Both the position numbers and the translations under genes were made by a program. Shown in pieces: positions 49,126 through 62,000 of a stretch of 64,000 bases of DNA (position 1 is the first letter of the stretch; each line of letters opens with the position of its first letter). The DNA is from Ifrita kowaldi (Eukaryota; Chordata; Aves; Passeriformes; Cinclosomatidae). The stretch is from positions 230,672-294,671 of the forward strand of contig VZRS01008243.1 in NCBI GenBank assembly GCA_013398055.1. The letters run 5' to 3'. The notes under the pieces were generated by a model that had not been told where the DNA came from, did not search any database, and was given only the letters and a program-made list of their open reading frames with translations.

Positions 49126-52100
49126 CCAACAGTTTTCCATATTTTTGTAAGATTAAAACATGGTTTACACTATGGGGCAAATACTGCTTCTGTGAAAATG
49201 AACCACAGAAAAGTTCAGAACTATAGTTTAGTCCATCTGGCACACCGAATTCCAACTGTTCATCCAAACATATGAAAACAGTAAGGATTAAAAATTGAGC
49301 TGGAAATTTCACAAACCTTTTGAGAATTATTTCATATTCTTCCTCCTATTTGATCTGAGATAGAAATTCTCTAGACATTTTTCAGCATCTGTAAACATAG
49401 TCTTTATTAGAGGCAGATTACAAGCTTCATAAAACAGAAAAATAATGGGATATGCTGAATGGGCAATAAATCGAATTTTTAAATATCATGCTTAAAAAAA
49501 GGATAATAGTTATCCTTTAATTAGTTACTATTTATTTTGTACAAATAAATTCACATAAATTTCATTTTATTTGTGTTGGTACTATTACATAAAATGTTTA
49601 AGAGTTTTTTAAAATTCACAGTTACCAATTTACTTTGAAGCATTCAATTGACATGAACTGATACTAGCGTAGCAAAAGGTACCTAGTCTGTTGTCAGTAG
49701 AAAATGGTTCTGCTCTTTTGACTTAGTGAGCAATGCCAGGAACTTGCATATGCTCTCTGATCCAGAATGGACAAGCATGTAGTTTCAGCAGTTTCTCAAG
49801 AGTTCCTGAGTTTTAATGTGATATGTATTAAGGGAATATGCTGAAACTCTCATCATCTGCTGCAGTGTCTGCTCCTCCAACACATCAGAGGCAAGGTTAT
49901 GTCAAAATGGGTAGACAGATTTGACAGAGATGGACAAGTTAAGTCAAAGTAGGAGAAAATTAAGTGTGTGTCTCGTAGAAAAAAAATCTTAGGTTCACAA
50001 GGCATGCCTGACGTACAGGTCATACATCCTAGCTGGTTTCTTCTTGGTATTTTTATTTGTGGCAAAGTTTAAATGCAAGATGCATCTAAAATATCTCAGC
50101 CTTCATTTCAGCTGGCAAGTTGGCTAGCTGGAGCAGTTCATAATTGCCAACTTAAATCCAACAAAAATTGTTTTACAGTGATCAGAATTTGCTCATTTTG
50201 AGTGCAACAATTTCTAAATTTACCTATTAGTTCTTCAAGTACCAGAGAGGAATGGCTATACTTTATCTCCCCTATACTCCACTAGTTTTTTCGCAACTTT
50301 ACTTCTAATTAAGCAAGATGTTTATTTATTTATTGTTCTAGAAGGCTTTTCAAGAAAAGAAAGAAGTTTCAAGAAGTTTTCGAGAAAATGAAGTGTTGTA
50401 CCATTCTTCAGTGAGTCAGATATGTCCTAGACCTTAGATCCATTCTACACAAAAGGATAACAAATAAGGTTAACTATTAAGTACAAATGGCTGCAGATCC
50501 AGTTTGGTCTGAATAAACAGTGTAAGAGGGACAACACTACTCTAACTGGACATTGCTACAAGTCATCGTCACCAAAGGAAAGTTTTTATTTTCCTGGCAG
50601 TCACAAAAACAGCTTACAGGAGAACCGTTCTTACTTTGATCACAGGTCGGTGGGAATTAGACATTATCTGTTTCAACACTCAAATTAGGTCTTCTCTCCT
50701 ACAGGTCTAACTTACTAATTCCCCTGAATGTTCAGTTTTCTCCTCAAGTTTTCAAAAGGCTCTGCTGGGTAGACTTACACTGCCTGGTGTTAGAGAGTTT
50801 TAAAAATTGCTTTGTTGTCCTTGCCTGCAGAGCTCCTCACGTGCCTACACTCAGATGATCCATTCATGGCTTTTTATTTTCCCCCCTGCAGAGGAAACAC
50901 AGTGACTAATTTTCCTTCAAACTCCTCCGTGAAGAAGTGCCTAAGCAGTCTAAAACTTTTCTCAAACCCTGCTCACTCTATTTTTATTTTCCAACCAACA
51001 GCTCCTCTATTTTTATTTTCCTATTTTATTCTTAGCTAATAATTTCATGATCAGACACATGCCTATAGAATGTATACACTCATTGAGCTGCTTTATAAAG
51101 GCAATAACCTGCAATGCTCAGGCTGGACTGAAGTGTCACTAAGTACCCTGCACAACTAGATGTGCTCATATTTCACCAGAGCTCTTTAATAATTATCAAA
51201 GTAACAGAACCCTTTCTCATGTTTTTACTGTTTCCTACCAGAGGCTAACTAAAATTGCAAGACAAGCCTTACATATATTATTGTGGGATTTCTGAAATCC
51301 ATACAAATGAAGAATTATGGAAGACAAATACCAATGACTTGGTTTATAAGAAAAACAAAAAATACTTATTTCAAAAACCACAAAAAGCTTTTGATTGATG
51401 TGTGGCAAGCATGACAACTTGGTTTGGTTCCTGATTTAGCCTAACCCACTCTGTCTTTAGTTTTGGTAAAACAAAAGTGATTACTGCTCAAAGTAACAGA
51501 TGCTTTTGTTACTCAGCCCAGCAGGAAGGCTACAAATTCAGTGCTTAGAATGAAGCCTGATTTACTGGAAACCTATAACTCAACATCCGTGTTTTGTAGC
51601 ATGTTCATCATTGTAGCATTCAAGGTTGCAACACACTCCAATTAAAGTGAACACAAAAAGAAGCCTGTATGCTTCTCACATCATTCCCTGAACTGTGCTT
51701 TCACAATGATGCTTTGGGAAAGCCAAGAGGAAGAAAACGGTTTTCTTTTTTACTGTAAAGACAATAGTGTTAGTACTCATTGATCTCACTGGAAGTAGAC
51801 TGAACAAGAAACAACTTGTAAGGAGGAATTCTATCTTGAATTTGATAGCATGAATTTAGGCTTTATTTTACTGATAATCTTACCTGTTGTATGTGCTCTT
51901 CAAGCATGAGGAACTTGAAGCATAAAGTTTACAGTGCTTTAAAATTAAGGATCAAAAGGATCTTGATGCTGTTTCACAAGAGTAACGAAACATGGTACTA
52001 GCAGTCAGTATCTGCCATAGTGAAGTTCTTAGATACCTAATTGTTTTGTAAACACCAAAATTTTTACTTAGTATAATATATCAAAGATTATTTGCCAAAG

Positions 52101-54184
52101 CCTTCTGAGATTATCAGGATATTGTGGGAAAATCAGTGATGATGTTCCTGCTATACTTCTTCAGTTATTGAGTAGACACTTGTTATTTAATTGCAGCGTG
52201 ACATTTGTAAAAGGAAGAATTAAAGCAGAAACAAATATAAAACTAAGAGCTGCAGGTGTCTTTTTTCTCCTCTGTAACTTAAACAATAATCTACCCTGGC
52301 ATCTTCATGTTCTAAGACAGGAACAAAACCATCAATCTTGGGTTTCTCAAAAAGTTTGAGAACAACTTTGTACTGTGTGGTGGAACAGTTTTGTTCATAA
52401 CTCAGATTGACAGACACCAGATAACATCCATGCTTAATTGAATGTCCTTTTGCTAAACCACTCAATTTGCTTGCTGCGCTGCTTCACACAAGCATAATTT
52501 AGAAGAAAGGCCACATGAGTATGAAGTTTGTGCTTGCAGTAAGTTTTATATCATAATTCTGAATATACTTACAGAAAAAAGGGATGTTACCACAATGGTA
52601 AGCCTATCTCCTCTATTCACTCCACCTGTTGGTGTATGTGTCAGGACAGATGAGCCCTGGAACAACCAGGACCTCACAAACACTTAGAAAGAAGAAAGAA
52701 AGAGATAGAGTCAAGTAGGCAAAATACATATACAGTATTAATAGGAGGCTGCCAGTGTTTTCTTAAACAGCAAAATAGAGTGAACACATCTCATAAATAA
52801 TACTGATTTCTGCTCCTAAACAACAGATATTTGGTCATGCAAACTTTGGAAAAGTAAGTAGTTTTAAATTGTTAATACTGTTGTCTAAAAAGTCTTCAGG
52901 TAAGTTTTCATTTGGGACTACACAAATTAATACAATTTTCCTTCCCATCCCTTCAGCATCTTCTCAGTACTGCAGGCTTCACGCAAGGCAATGAAAGGCT
53001 TAAACAATATCAAATCTGAAACCCCTTGTGGCCATTGTTTTAGAGGCACTTCCAAATTCACTTGCCATAAATTCTCATACCTCTACACTATATGCATATC
53101 GGAAGCTGCATTTTTAACACATTACCAGCTGGGAAAAAGCACACTGTGTCTTCAAATGTAGGGTTTCCATTTCTAGAGGAGACCTACGCTAGCAAAGATG
53201 GTGCTCTGAACAGAATATCCGTAGTTGAGCTCAATGGGATTTACAGATGTTTAGCATCTGAAATGAAATTATTTTGGAGTGGAAAAAAATCAGAAGAGAG
53301 GGGCTTCTTGTTCTTTAAAATAAGCTATAGCCCTGCAGCAAAAATGGAACTATAAAGTTTTAGTCATCAGTGTCTACTTAAATATGCTCAAGTTATATGT
53401 AGGCTTTGCTTTCATGAAAACGCAAAGATTTAGTATGTTATTCTGCTGGTTTAGACAGAAAAAAAGCCAAATAATCTGATTTAGGAAGTCAGACATTCCA
53501 CGTGTAAGTTTAAAAATCTCCCTGCAAATATGAAAATCGTGTCTCTCTAGAGTAGGACAGAGAAAAACATAATACTACATATTGTTTCAGTCTTTTAAAA
53601 TCAGCACAGTATCATAAATGCTGCCAAGAGATAACTGGCAGTAGCTGGAGACAATTTTCATGGAGAAAGCTGAGATAAGCTGTCTTGCAGCAGTATGAGG
53701 GCAAAGCTTGGATAACCCTGTATTCACAGAAACCTGTTTTCTTCAAAAATAAGCTTCTCTTGCAAAAGGCATGTTCTGTATTCTACTGGATTTGTATGGC
53801 AAGGTTTTGGTAGAGAGGGTGCTACAGGGCTGACTTCTCTGAGAAGCTGTCAAAAGCTTCCCCTATGTCCAATGGAGCCAATGCCAGACGGCTCCAGTGC
53901 AGATCCACTGCTGGCCAAGGCTGAGCCCATCAGCAACAGCAGTAGCACCTCTGAGATAACATAGTTGACAAGACGGGAAGAAAACTTGAACAGCAGGCAG
54001 AGAGAGATAAAACACTGTGCAAAACAACTCTGCAGACACCAAGGCCAGTGCAGAAGGAGGGGGAGGACATGCTCCAGGCACCAGAGCAGAGATTTTCCTG
54101 CAGCCTGTGGTGCAGACCATGGTGAGGCCCCTGTAGCTCATGGACAACCACGGGGATGCAGAGATCCACCTGCGGTCTGTGCAG

Positions 54185-54365
54185 GACCCCACGCTGGAGC
54201 AGGTGGATGCCCAGAAGAGGCTGTGATCCTGTGGGAAGACAGTGCTGGAGAAGGTTTCTGGCAGGACCTGTGGACCTGTGGACCTGTGAAGAGAGGAGCC
54301 CACACTGAAGCAGATTTGCTGGCAGGACTTGTGACCCCATGGAAGGGACCCACACTGGAGCAGTT
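54185..54365 (+). repeat. Internal direct repeats in LTR
   Basis: The phrase (G)ACCC(C)ACACTGGAGCAG, with variants, recurs at about 54187, 54301 and 54349, each followed by a CTG(C/G)AGGAC or GTGGA word. This tandem-like modular structure is characteristic of the family and explains the long frames open on both strands. Confidence 0.7.
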
Positions 54366-54674
54366 CATATAAACTGCAGCCTGTGGGAAGGACTCAAGTT
54401 GGATAAGTTCATGGAGGACTGTTTCCCATGGGAGGCACCACATGATGGAGCAGGGGACGAGTGTGAAGAATCCTTCCCCTGAGGAAGAAGGAACAGAAGA
54501 GATAGTGTGTGATGAACTGACCAGAACCCCAATTCCCTGTCTACTTGTGCCACTGGAGGGGTGAACAAGTAGAGAATTTGTGAGTAAAAATAAGCCTAGG
54601 AAGAAGAAAAGGGTGGGGCAAGATGTTTTCGAGATTTGGGTTTATTTCTCATTATCCTGCTCTGATTGATTAAG

Positions 54675-54680
54675 AATAAA
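54675..54680 (+). terminator. LTR polyadenylation signal AATAAA
   Basis: AATAAA lies about 30 bases after CTCATTATCCTGCTCTG, the same position as in the truncated copy at 16907-16912. Confidence 0.55.
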
Positions 54681-54901
54681 TCTAACTAATTTCCTTGAGT
54701 CAAGTCTATTTTGTCCGTGATGGTAATTGGTGAGTGATCTCTCTTTGTCCAACCCACATGCTTTCATTATATCTTCTCTGCCCTGTCCAGCTGAAGAGGG
54801 CAATGGCAGAGAAGCTTTGGTGGGCACCTGACATTGAGCCAGGGTCCACTCAAAACAAATTCGGAGATTCTTGTGTTCTGGAGATAAACATTTTAGATTG
54901 A

Positions 54902-54968
54902 CACTTATTCAGACCATTAAAATGTCTAAGGCAACAGGGTCCTTCAACAGAAATTTTAAAGGACAGCA
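54902..54968 (+). repeat. 67-bp direct repeat, copy 1
   Basis: It starts CACTTATTCAGACCATTAAA and ends ATTTTAAAGGACAGCA. It matches the segment at 55959-56025 at 64 of 67 positions without gaps. Flanks on both sides are unrelated. It starts 45 bases after the solo LTR. Confidence 0.95.
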
Positions 54969-55958
54969 TTTAAAGAATCTGTCTCTGTTTAGTTTCTTGT
55001 ACTTGACTCATTTCTGCTCTCAGAAGGAAGAATAGAAGTAGAAATAAGATACAGAGATGAATATGAATTCTCACCTAATTTTGATGGATTTGTGTATCCT
55101 CTCATGGGGTGTAAAGTGTTATTACGATGCTGGCACTTACCAGACAGCATGGTAGCCATTACTGGCTAGAAGGGTTTTTCTCCAGTACTTTATTTATTTA
55201 TTTGTTTATTTGTTTTATTTAGGATATTTTACAGGAATTACAGAAAATCTTAGCTCCTTTTAACTTACTAAGCTAAATAAAAGCAAACACCAATGAAGTG
55301 AACAAAAGAATATCTTTTGACTTTAGAAACTTTTGATTTCATATATCATGTATCCCATTCTGCTTCACTCACTCACTAATAAGACATTTCCATATTTTCT
55401 TATTAATATCACATTCCTAATGATTCTACAAAAGTATTAATAACTGCTTAAGTTAACCTATCATGAGCAAGCCTTGTGAGCCTACTGCTGTTAGAGCTCT
55501 GAAACTCATGGTTCTTAAACCGCAGAACCTCTTTATGAGAGTGTAAAAAAGAAAATCTACCAAAAATGAATGCAACTGCTTACTTTCTACAGTTTGTTAC
55601 AGAATTATCTGCAGATGAAAAAGAAGCGGGCTCCCTACTTTGAGACACTATTCTGCTTCTTTGTCCCACAGGGCATTAAGGAGTGTTAAAATATGTTCAC
55701 TGCAGGTATGCAGTTAAAGAGCACAAGCTAAAATGCATTACATCCTTCTCCCAGTGCTCTCAGAGAGAAGTAAAGTGGCCTTGATTCTCTACTGTTCAAT
55801 TCTTCTTAGTTAAGCCTTGGTAATTTCAAACTACTTTACGTCTCAAAGAAAGAATCCACATTGGGGTTTAATGTACTTGGGTTCTGACATAACCATGACT
55901 TTGAAATCTCTGGCTGAAATACCTTACATAAGAGGTAATTAATTATTATGCCATTACT
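54969..55958. other. Unique spacer between 67-bp repeats
   Basis: AT-rich DNA with a (TTTA)n run at 55189-55220. No gene seen. Confidence 0.5.
55189..55220. repeat. (TTTA)n / (TTTG)n microsatellite
   Basis: About eight tetranucleotide units with G interruptions. Confidence 0.85.
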
Positions 55959-56025
55959 CACTTATTCAGACCATTAAAACATCTAAGGCAACAGGGTCCT
56001 TCAATAGAAATTTTAAAGGACAGCA
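55959..56025 (+). repeat. 67-bp direct repeat, copy 2
   Basis: The same 67 bases as 54902-54968 with three substitutions (TG to CA at adjacent positions, and C to T). The offset is 1,057 bases in the same orientation. Confidence 0.95.
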
Positions 56026-59000
56026 GCTTTTCACAATGCGTTACAATGTTCAATAGAATTGACTTTTGACCTATACAAAAGACTAACGCTTTTTCTGCCA
56101 AAATTTTTTGGCAGCCTGTCCAGACTTACTCCTGCAGCAAGAACAGCGTTTTTTCACATCTATTCATTAAGTCCTACTGTGAGATTGCTGTGTGTGAGGA
56201 AGCAAGAGCAGACATTTTAAACCATTTTACTCACCATAACCAGTTGTTGAAATAACCCAAGTTTTTTTCCTCATTATTACAGTTCTCATTTTGAGTGAAG
56301 TTCATTGGCGAAGACTGAGCTCAACAGCTGACAAAGCAGTTAAGTCAGTTAACTAGTTATTAGCATTTCAGCAGATCTCAAAAACACCAGTAAGTCAGAA
56401 AAATAAGCAATACCTAAAAGATGCTTTGTGCTGGTCTGTCACAAAACCAGTCACTCTAAGGATTGTGAATCCTTTGGGAAAAAAAATCTGTAGTTTTAAA
56501 GCTCGACACAGAAACAGCAAAATATTGGAAAGCAGTATTCAAATGAAAGAAAAAACATCCTGGTATTTACTTCTTTAAAAAATACACTTTTTTCTTTTGC
56601 AGGTTTAATTTATTAGACTTGCAGACTACTGGCATTTGTGAAAAGGCTTAATTAGCTTTTACTACATAGACACAGGGAAATCCCGCTCAACCAATACAAG
56701 ACTGGCCTTGAAGGTGTTCAAAAGAAACAGCTTTGATTAAGAAATCTATTTTTGTCTAGAAAATGAGTTAATGACTAAATTATATGGTGATGAGGACCAT
56801 GATATATGGTAACATGAACATGTGAATGCACAACTCAATTGCTGCTTGACACTATGCAAGGAGGAACAAAGTGATCGCTCTTGAAATTAGCATTGTGGCC
56901 ATACGAACTGATGCAGCCTTTTCATACACTTCCTATTGGGCAACTAGCAGCAAAACTACAGTTTTCATTGCTGTACGAGCTTTTTGAAGATTCACTAATG
57001 ACAAAAATGTAAAGTTGTCATCATCCATTGGCGCCATTCAGATCACTCTCTTTTAGATCAGGTAACTCACACTCAGTATTCTTTACTTCTTTTTAGGTGT
57101 ACTGTGGACAACCAAACACCTTATCATATAAAACTACAAAAAAATCCTTTAAAATACCTGTTTTTCTGAAGAATTCTCATACTTTAAATTAAACTGAAGC
57201 AAGGAAGGTTGAAATATTTACTTGATGCCTCTCCACTTAGTTGTTGATTCAGAAATAGAATATCTTTATTCAATGAAAGCACAATTCCTTTCTAATTTAA
57301 TGTCTTTGTTTTAAAAATGTGCCATCAGGTTTACCCTTTCACCTCTTTCCTCTCAAGCACAAAGCTAAGTGAAGGGGAAAAAAAGTTTTGGACCAGATTA
57401 GAAAGGCAGACTTCAGTCAGAGAGAATTCTATTTGTAGCTTGAAAGAAACAGGCACAAAATCACAGCATGCTTAGTTCCACAGACTTCATTGACCAGAGC
57501 TCACCAGCAAGTGCTTCCCAACATCTGCAATCAAGGTTCATCTATACTGGTGTCCTATCCCGGCCTGAGCCATGGCCCGTGCTTTTGTGAACTGAGAGGT
57601 ATTTTTGTACATCTATGACTTCTGCTTCTTTTGATACAACTGTCTGATAAATAGGACGTAATTGTGGTCTTTCATGTCCCTAATTCATAAACTTTAGAAT
57701 AAGTTGGCAAAGCAACATGCTGTAAAAACTAGAACATCAGATTTTCAAGAGAGAATCTCAGAAAACAGGAGATTAATTTTGAGAAATTTTTGTAATATCA
57801 GGATAGATTTTTTTCTTAAACAGTTAAAGTTTACATGAACTTTAGCCCAGAAAATGTGACACAAACTGGTTGAAAATCATTACAAGCGTCACATTTATTA
57901 GCACACTTAAACTCAACTAAAAATGAAGCAAGGAGAAGGAAGAAAACTATTCCACTAGAAATACTAAATGTCTAAGCTTGGTTATTATTGGTAAATAAGA
58001 AGTATCATACTGCACATTTGAGCCTATGCTGTACAGTATATACAGCTGTGCAACATGCTGTGCAAGAGTTACAGCCAAGTGGGGGCTTTGGTATCCAGCC
58101 TTGTCACCAGCTGGGATCCAAGGCAGAGCTGTGATGTGTCAACCAGTGACACTCTGGAACTGAAACTAGAAGGATCTGTCCACTGAGGAATGTTTACTTC
58201 ATGACAAGAATGTCACTGTAGGAGATGAGAGGGCACATCTAGGAGCCAACGGTGTGCTTTGCTAGGCAGTAGCAGCACACTACACGGTACAGTGGACGAA
58301 ATCAGATGAAATAAGCCTTTTGTAAAAATGAAATAGAAAACCTCAACTCCAACAACCCTGGAGAGGCTGAAAATGAAACACTATCTGGGATGGTGGCATT
58401 ACTGATAAGTATAATCCTGAATGAGCCAGAGACTTATGAAAATTCAGAAATATTGAACAGTGAGAGGAAAGTATCAGCAAGCAAGCATAAGTATTGATTG
58501 CTCTGCCTTCATCACAGTGTGCAAGCTCTCTACTTTTTATTGAAATTGCCTTCCTGGAAGTGTTACTTGAAAACTACTAATACCAACTGCCCCCTGCTTA
58601 TCTGATATGCAATATTATATCAACAACATCAATAGGGTAGGACATGCCTATTAAAATCAGCAGGGAATAACAGTGTTTTTGCTGATTTCACCAGAGGGTA
58701 AATCAGGTTCATTTAATGGGTGCAAATGAGCTTAGAAAGAGACCAGCTGCACGTACATTGAGAGGCTTATCATAACATAAGAGAGGTGTTTATTCATAAA
58801 ATTGTAAATGCTATCTCATTGCTTTGCTCCATTTTCTAAGTGGTTTCACACATATACAGATGCTGACACCAGAATAACCCATTAAATGATCTGCTGTGAA
58901 TTTCTCTACATACTAGGCCTTTAAATTTTACCCAACTAGCTTATTTTAATGAAAAATGTTGTCTGCAACTCACACTTGAATAAAACATAACTTCTGTTGG

Positions 59001-62000
59001 GCTAAAATTTCTCTCTCAGGTCAACATCCAACTTTGATTCAAGACTTGAAAACTGAAAACCGATCAGTTTTCACAGCATTTTGTTCCAGTAGTTATACCC
59101 TTCCTTTAAAGTTATTTCTGTAATTTGAATTGTTTTGCTTCAGCTTTCTACTATGAGCTTTCACTTATCTGCTGTTTTAAAGACCTTTCTTGTATTACAC
59201 ATTTTCTACCCCAATGGTAGTCAGATTTTTTTTTAATACAAAACGCAAAAAATCTTTAGCATCATAAAGTAAATGCAGTTCTTCAAATGTTTGTGTATAC
59301 TAAAACAAATCTTTCTCAGTCTTAACCCAAGTAGTTTTCAATCTCTGAATACACCAAGTGAACTAGCTATAGCTAAAAGAGCAATGAAAAAAAGGTCAAC
59401 TTGGCTTTCATTTCAGTTGGCAGCCTTATTTTTTTTTCCTAAACACCCCAAAAAATTTTAACACTTCTACTTTTAACTTTATTATCTGCTCTGCTGTTTT
59501 TGCTCAAGTTATCTAGCTCAGATTGGCTGACCCAAATTAAGAACAGTCCTTTTTCTTTACCCTCAGAACTGTACATTAGAAAAGTCTGAGAGCAGAGCAG
59601 GGCAGAACCCTTAGGTATTCTTGCTTCTAGCTAGACTACTCTGAACTCACTCTGTTAGGGGCAGATGTGACTGCACCTTAGCACAACCAGGACACATCCC
59701 AGTCCAACAGTGCCCACAAGCAATGTGAAGTGCTGAACTGTAGCCTGGAATAGTCGAAACACAGGCACTCTTCTCCCACTTCTACCAACAAGATAGGGGT
59801 GTCTGGCAGAAGGGCAGAGCAGACAACTGGGAACAGTAAAGTTTCAAATTATTGCAGCTAAACCCCCAGTCTGATTGCTGCCTACCCAGGGTGCCACACA
59901 GTCTTCACAAGAGCTCAGAAGTATGATATGTGGGTTTTTTCACTGATTAAATTGTCCCATTCCCTCTAAGTCATACTTTTTTCATCAGGGAGAAATTAAT
60001 TAAAAGACAGTTGAAATACACACATCTGCAGAAACCATACATTCAAAGAGAAGGCTCTGCTGCTCTAACTCAAGGTTTTAGGTGAAGGAAAGGATCATTA
60101 TTAATGATGACTTCAATTAAATTTATATAGTATCTCAGGGGAAACTTCAAGCCATATGTTGAAATCCCTTTAATGTTAATGGGTATTACTTGTTCTCCTA
60201 TCAAGGCTAAAGAAGATGCTTATGCCTCATACTCCTCTGTTGGAGGACAGAATGTACCAAAAGTGTGAGAGGGAACAAAAGGACAAAGAAATTGTATTAG
60301 TTGCAACGGTAGATGATTTTCTGCATTAGTTATCTAAAGGGATGCCATGCAACAAAGAGAAAAAGAGAAAGAGTTTAACAATACATGGTCAGTGTTTACA
60401 TATGTTACCAATCAGCAGAAAAGCTATCGGAAGTGAAAGAGGAACTATGCTGAAAATTCAAAGACAGCTAATTAAGTTCTCATCACCTTTGAAGTAATTG
60501 TATGGGCTGCACACAATGGAAAGGCTCACCCAACAGCTAATTGTATTAGTTTCAGCAGAGCCACTCCAGGGACAGAGCTGGCCCATGTTGTCAGGTGACT
60601 CACAGCCATAGTTTGCAGCAATGGACAGCATGTCCAAATACTCTTCATGGAGAACAGTGAGAGATATTATGCCACAGGATTCATATTATCCAAGCTGAGC
60701 CCTGCATATTCTACAACAATTAAAGGAATAAAACAGCTAAATACATCTCCATTATTGTAGATCATAAACCTAATATATGCACCATATACCTAGATGCTTA
60801 CAGATAACAGAATGTCCTTCCTATTATTAATTTTCTTTATCCTTGAAAACCAAAAAGAGCAGACTTGTTGTATTTTTCTAAATAAAATATCTTAGAAGCT
60901 CTCCCAGGACACTAAGGAAGATTTATTCAATTTGCTTCTAAATCACTTGTTTCTTTTCCCATGACAAAAACATAGTTTCTCTTTCAAGTACTTCCACACA
61001 CATTTTTGTTCTGGCCTTCACTCTTGGTCAGTTGCATCTCTTACAAATCCTTCGGACTGCCTTCACTGACAAGTACCATTAACTGATAGTACCATTAACC
61101 CACAGTCAAGGGCACTGTGTCACTTAAGAGACTTTTTCTAAATTAGACACCTTTGATCCTAAGCAACTGTCTTGGGGTAACCCTTGTCAGCTAACATGTC
61201 AAGAAGAATGTAATGCATATTTTAAACATGTTCCGCAGTGGATAGTCTCCCCCAACAAACGCAGCCCAGAAAACTAGCTTACCCTGAGTAGTACGGGGTA
61301 TGTAGACAAAATCGGAGAAAAAGACAGAAAAGAAGAAAATCAATAGGACAACAATTCATTGCCAATATCAAACCATAAAATTAAAGTTTTCAAACAGAGA
61401 TGTACAAAAAAAAAGGCCAAAAATTTATCAGTTTAGGTCATATCAAAATGAACTCTTTCAGTGGATTCGAATACCGAATTCCCTTGACAAGGAAGCAGAA
61501 ATAATGCAGGTTCCTTTTGTGGCTTTGAAAATTTTTGTAATCAAATGTAAGACATATTCCATTATCATTCTTAAGTGCAAACTGACCTAAAATTTTTCAC
61601 TCAGTGGCACATAGTTAATGTGTGTATGTGTGATAGGAATTAGACTGATAGTATATTTCCTAAATATATGTTGCCTGCTATTCTTCTACTTGTTGCACAC
61701 TTTATCAAAGTCTATCTGCATCCATTTTTTGGGAGGACAAAACTTCCTGGGTTTTAGAAAATGCCTTTTCTTACTCCAGTGATATTCCTGATACCTATAA
61801 TCTGTGTTCATTTCCTTTTCCCTCACTTGCAAGACTAGAAAAAAATTTTGACAGTCTACAACACACCTGTTTTAAAGACACGCTTGGTGCCCTCATTACT
61901 TGCCCAGTTTTGTCACTGAGAATTACCTCTTCTGAAGACAAGATGCAAGTGGGAGCAGGGAAATCTGAGCTATGCCAACCTCCCCAAACTCCCAGACTAA

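Larger units (their letters stand above)
44878..53781. other. Unique AT-rich stretch
   Basis: No dispersed repeat is recognised. It contains an exon-like segment at 45659-45747, a poly-A/AAAC tract at 49095-49125 and a purine-rich run (AAAGAAGAAAGAAAGAGAT) at about 52687. A minus-strand hydrophobic frame at 48219-48339 and others of 60-90 codons show no identifiable domain. Confidence 0.5.
53782..54857 (+). mobile_element. Near-complete solo LTR, plus strand
   Basis: About 1,076 bp, from TCTACTGGATTTGTATGGC with AAGGTTTTGGTAG following, to GAGCCAGGGTCCACTCAAAA plus CA. It follows a large avian LTR family throughout: GAGCCAATGCCAGACGGCTC, GGCCAAGGCTGAGCCCATCA, ATAACATA, CTCTGCAGACACCAAGG, several CC(C/A)CACTGGAGCAG-type internal repeats, GTGTGATGAACTGACC, CTCATTATCCTGCTCTG and AATAAA. 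Its ends are only approximate because no clear target duplication is visible (a weak TATTC/AATTC match is possible). Open frames inside (up to 146 codons) result from its GC content and internal repeats and are not genes. No internal retroviral sequence, so a solo LTR. Confidence 0.88.

Noticed and set aside
53863..54443. Several 100-146-codon frames on both strands
   Set aside because: All lie inside the solo LTR and follow from its GC-rich internal repeats. The solo LTR carries no retroviral genes.
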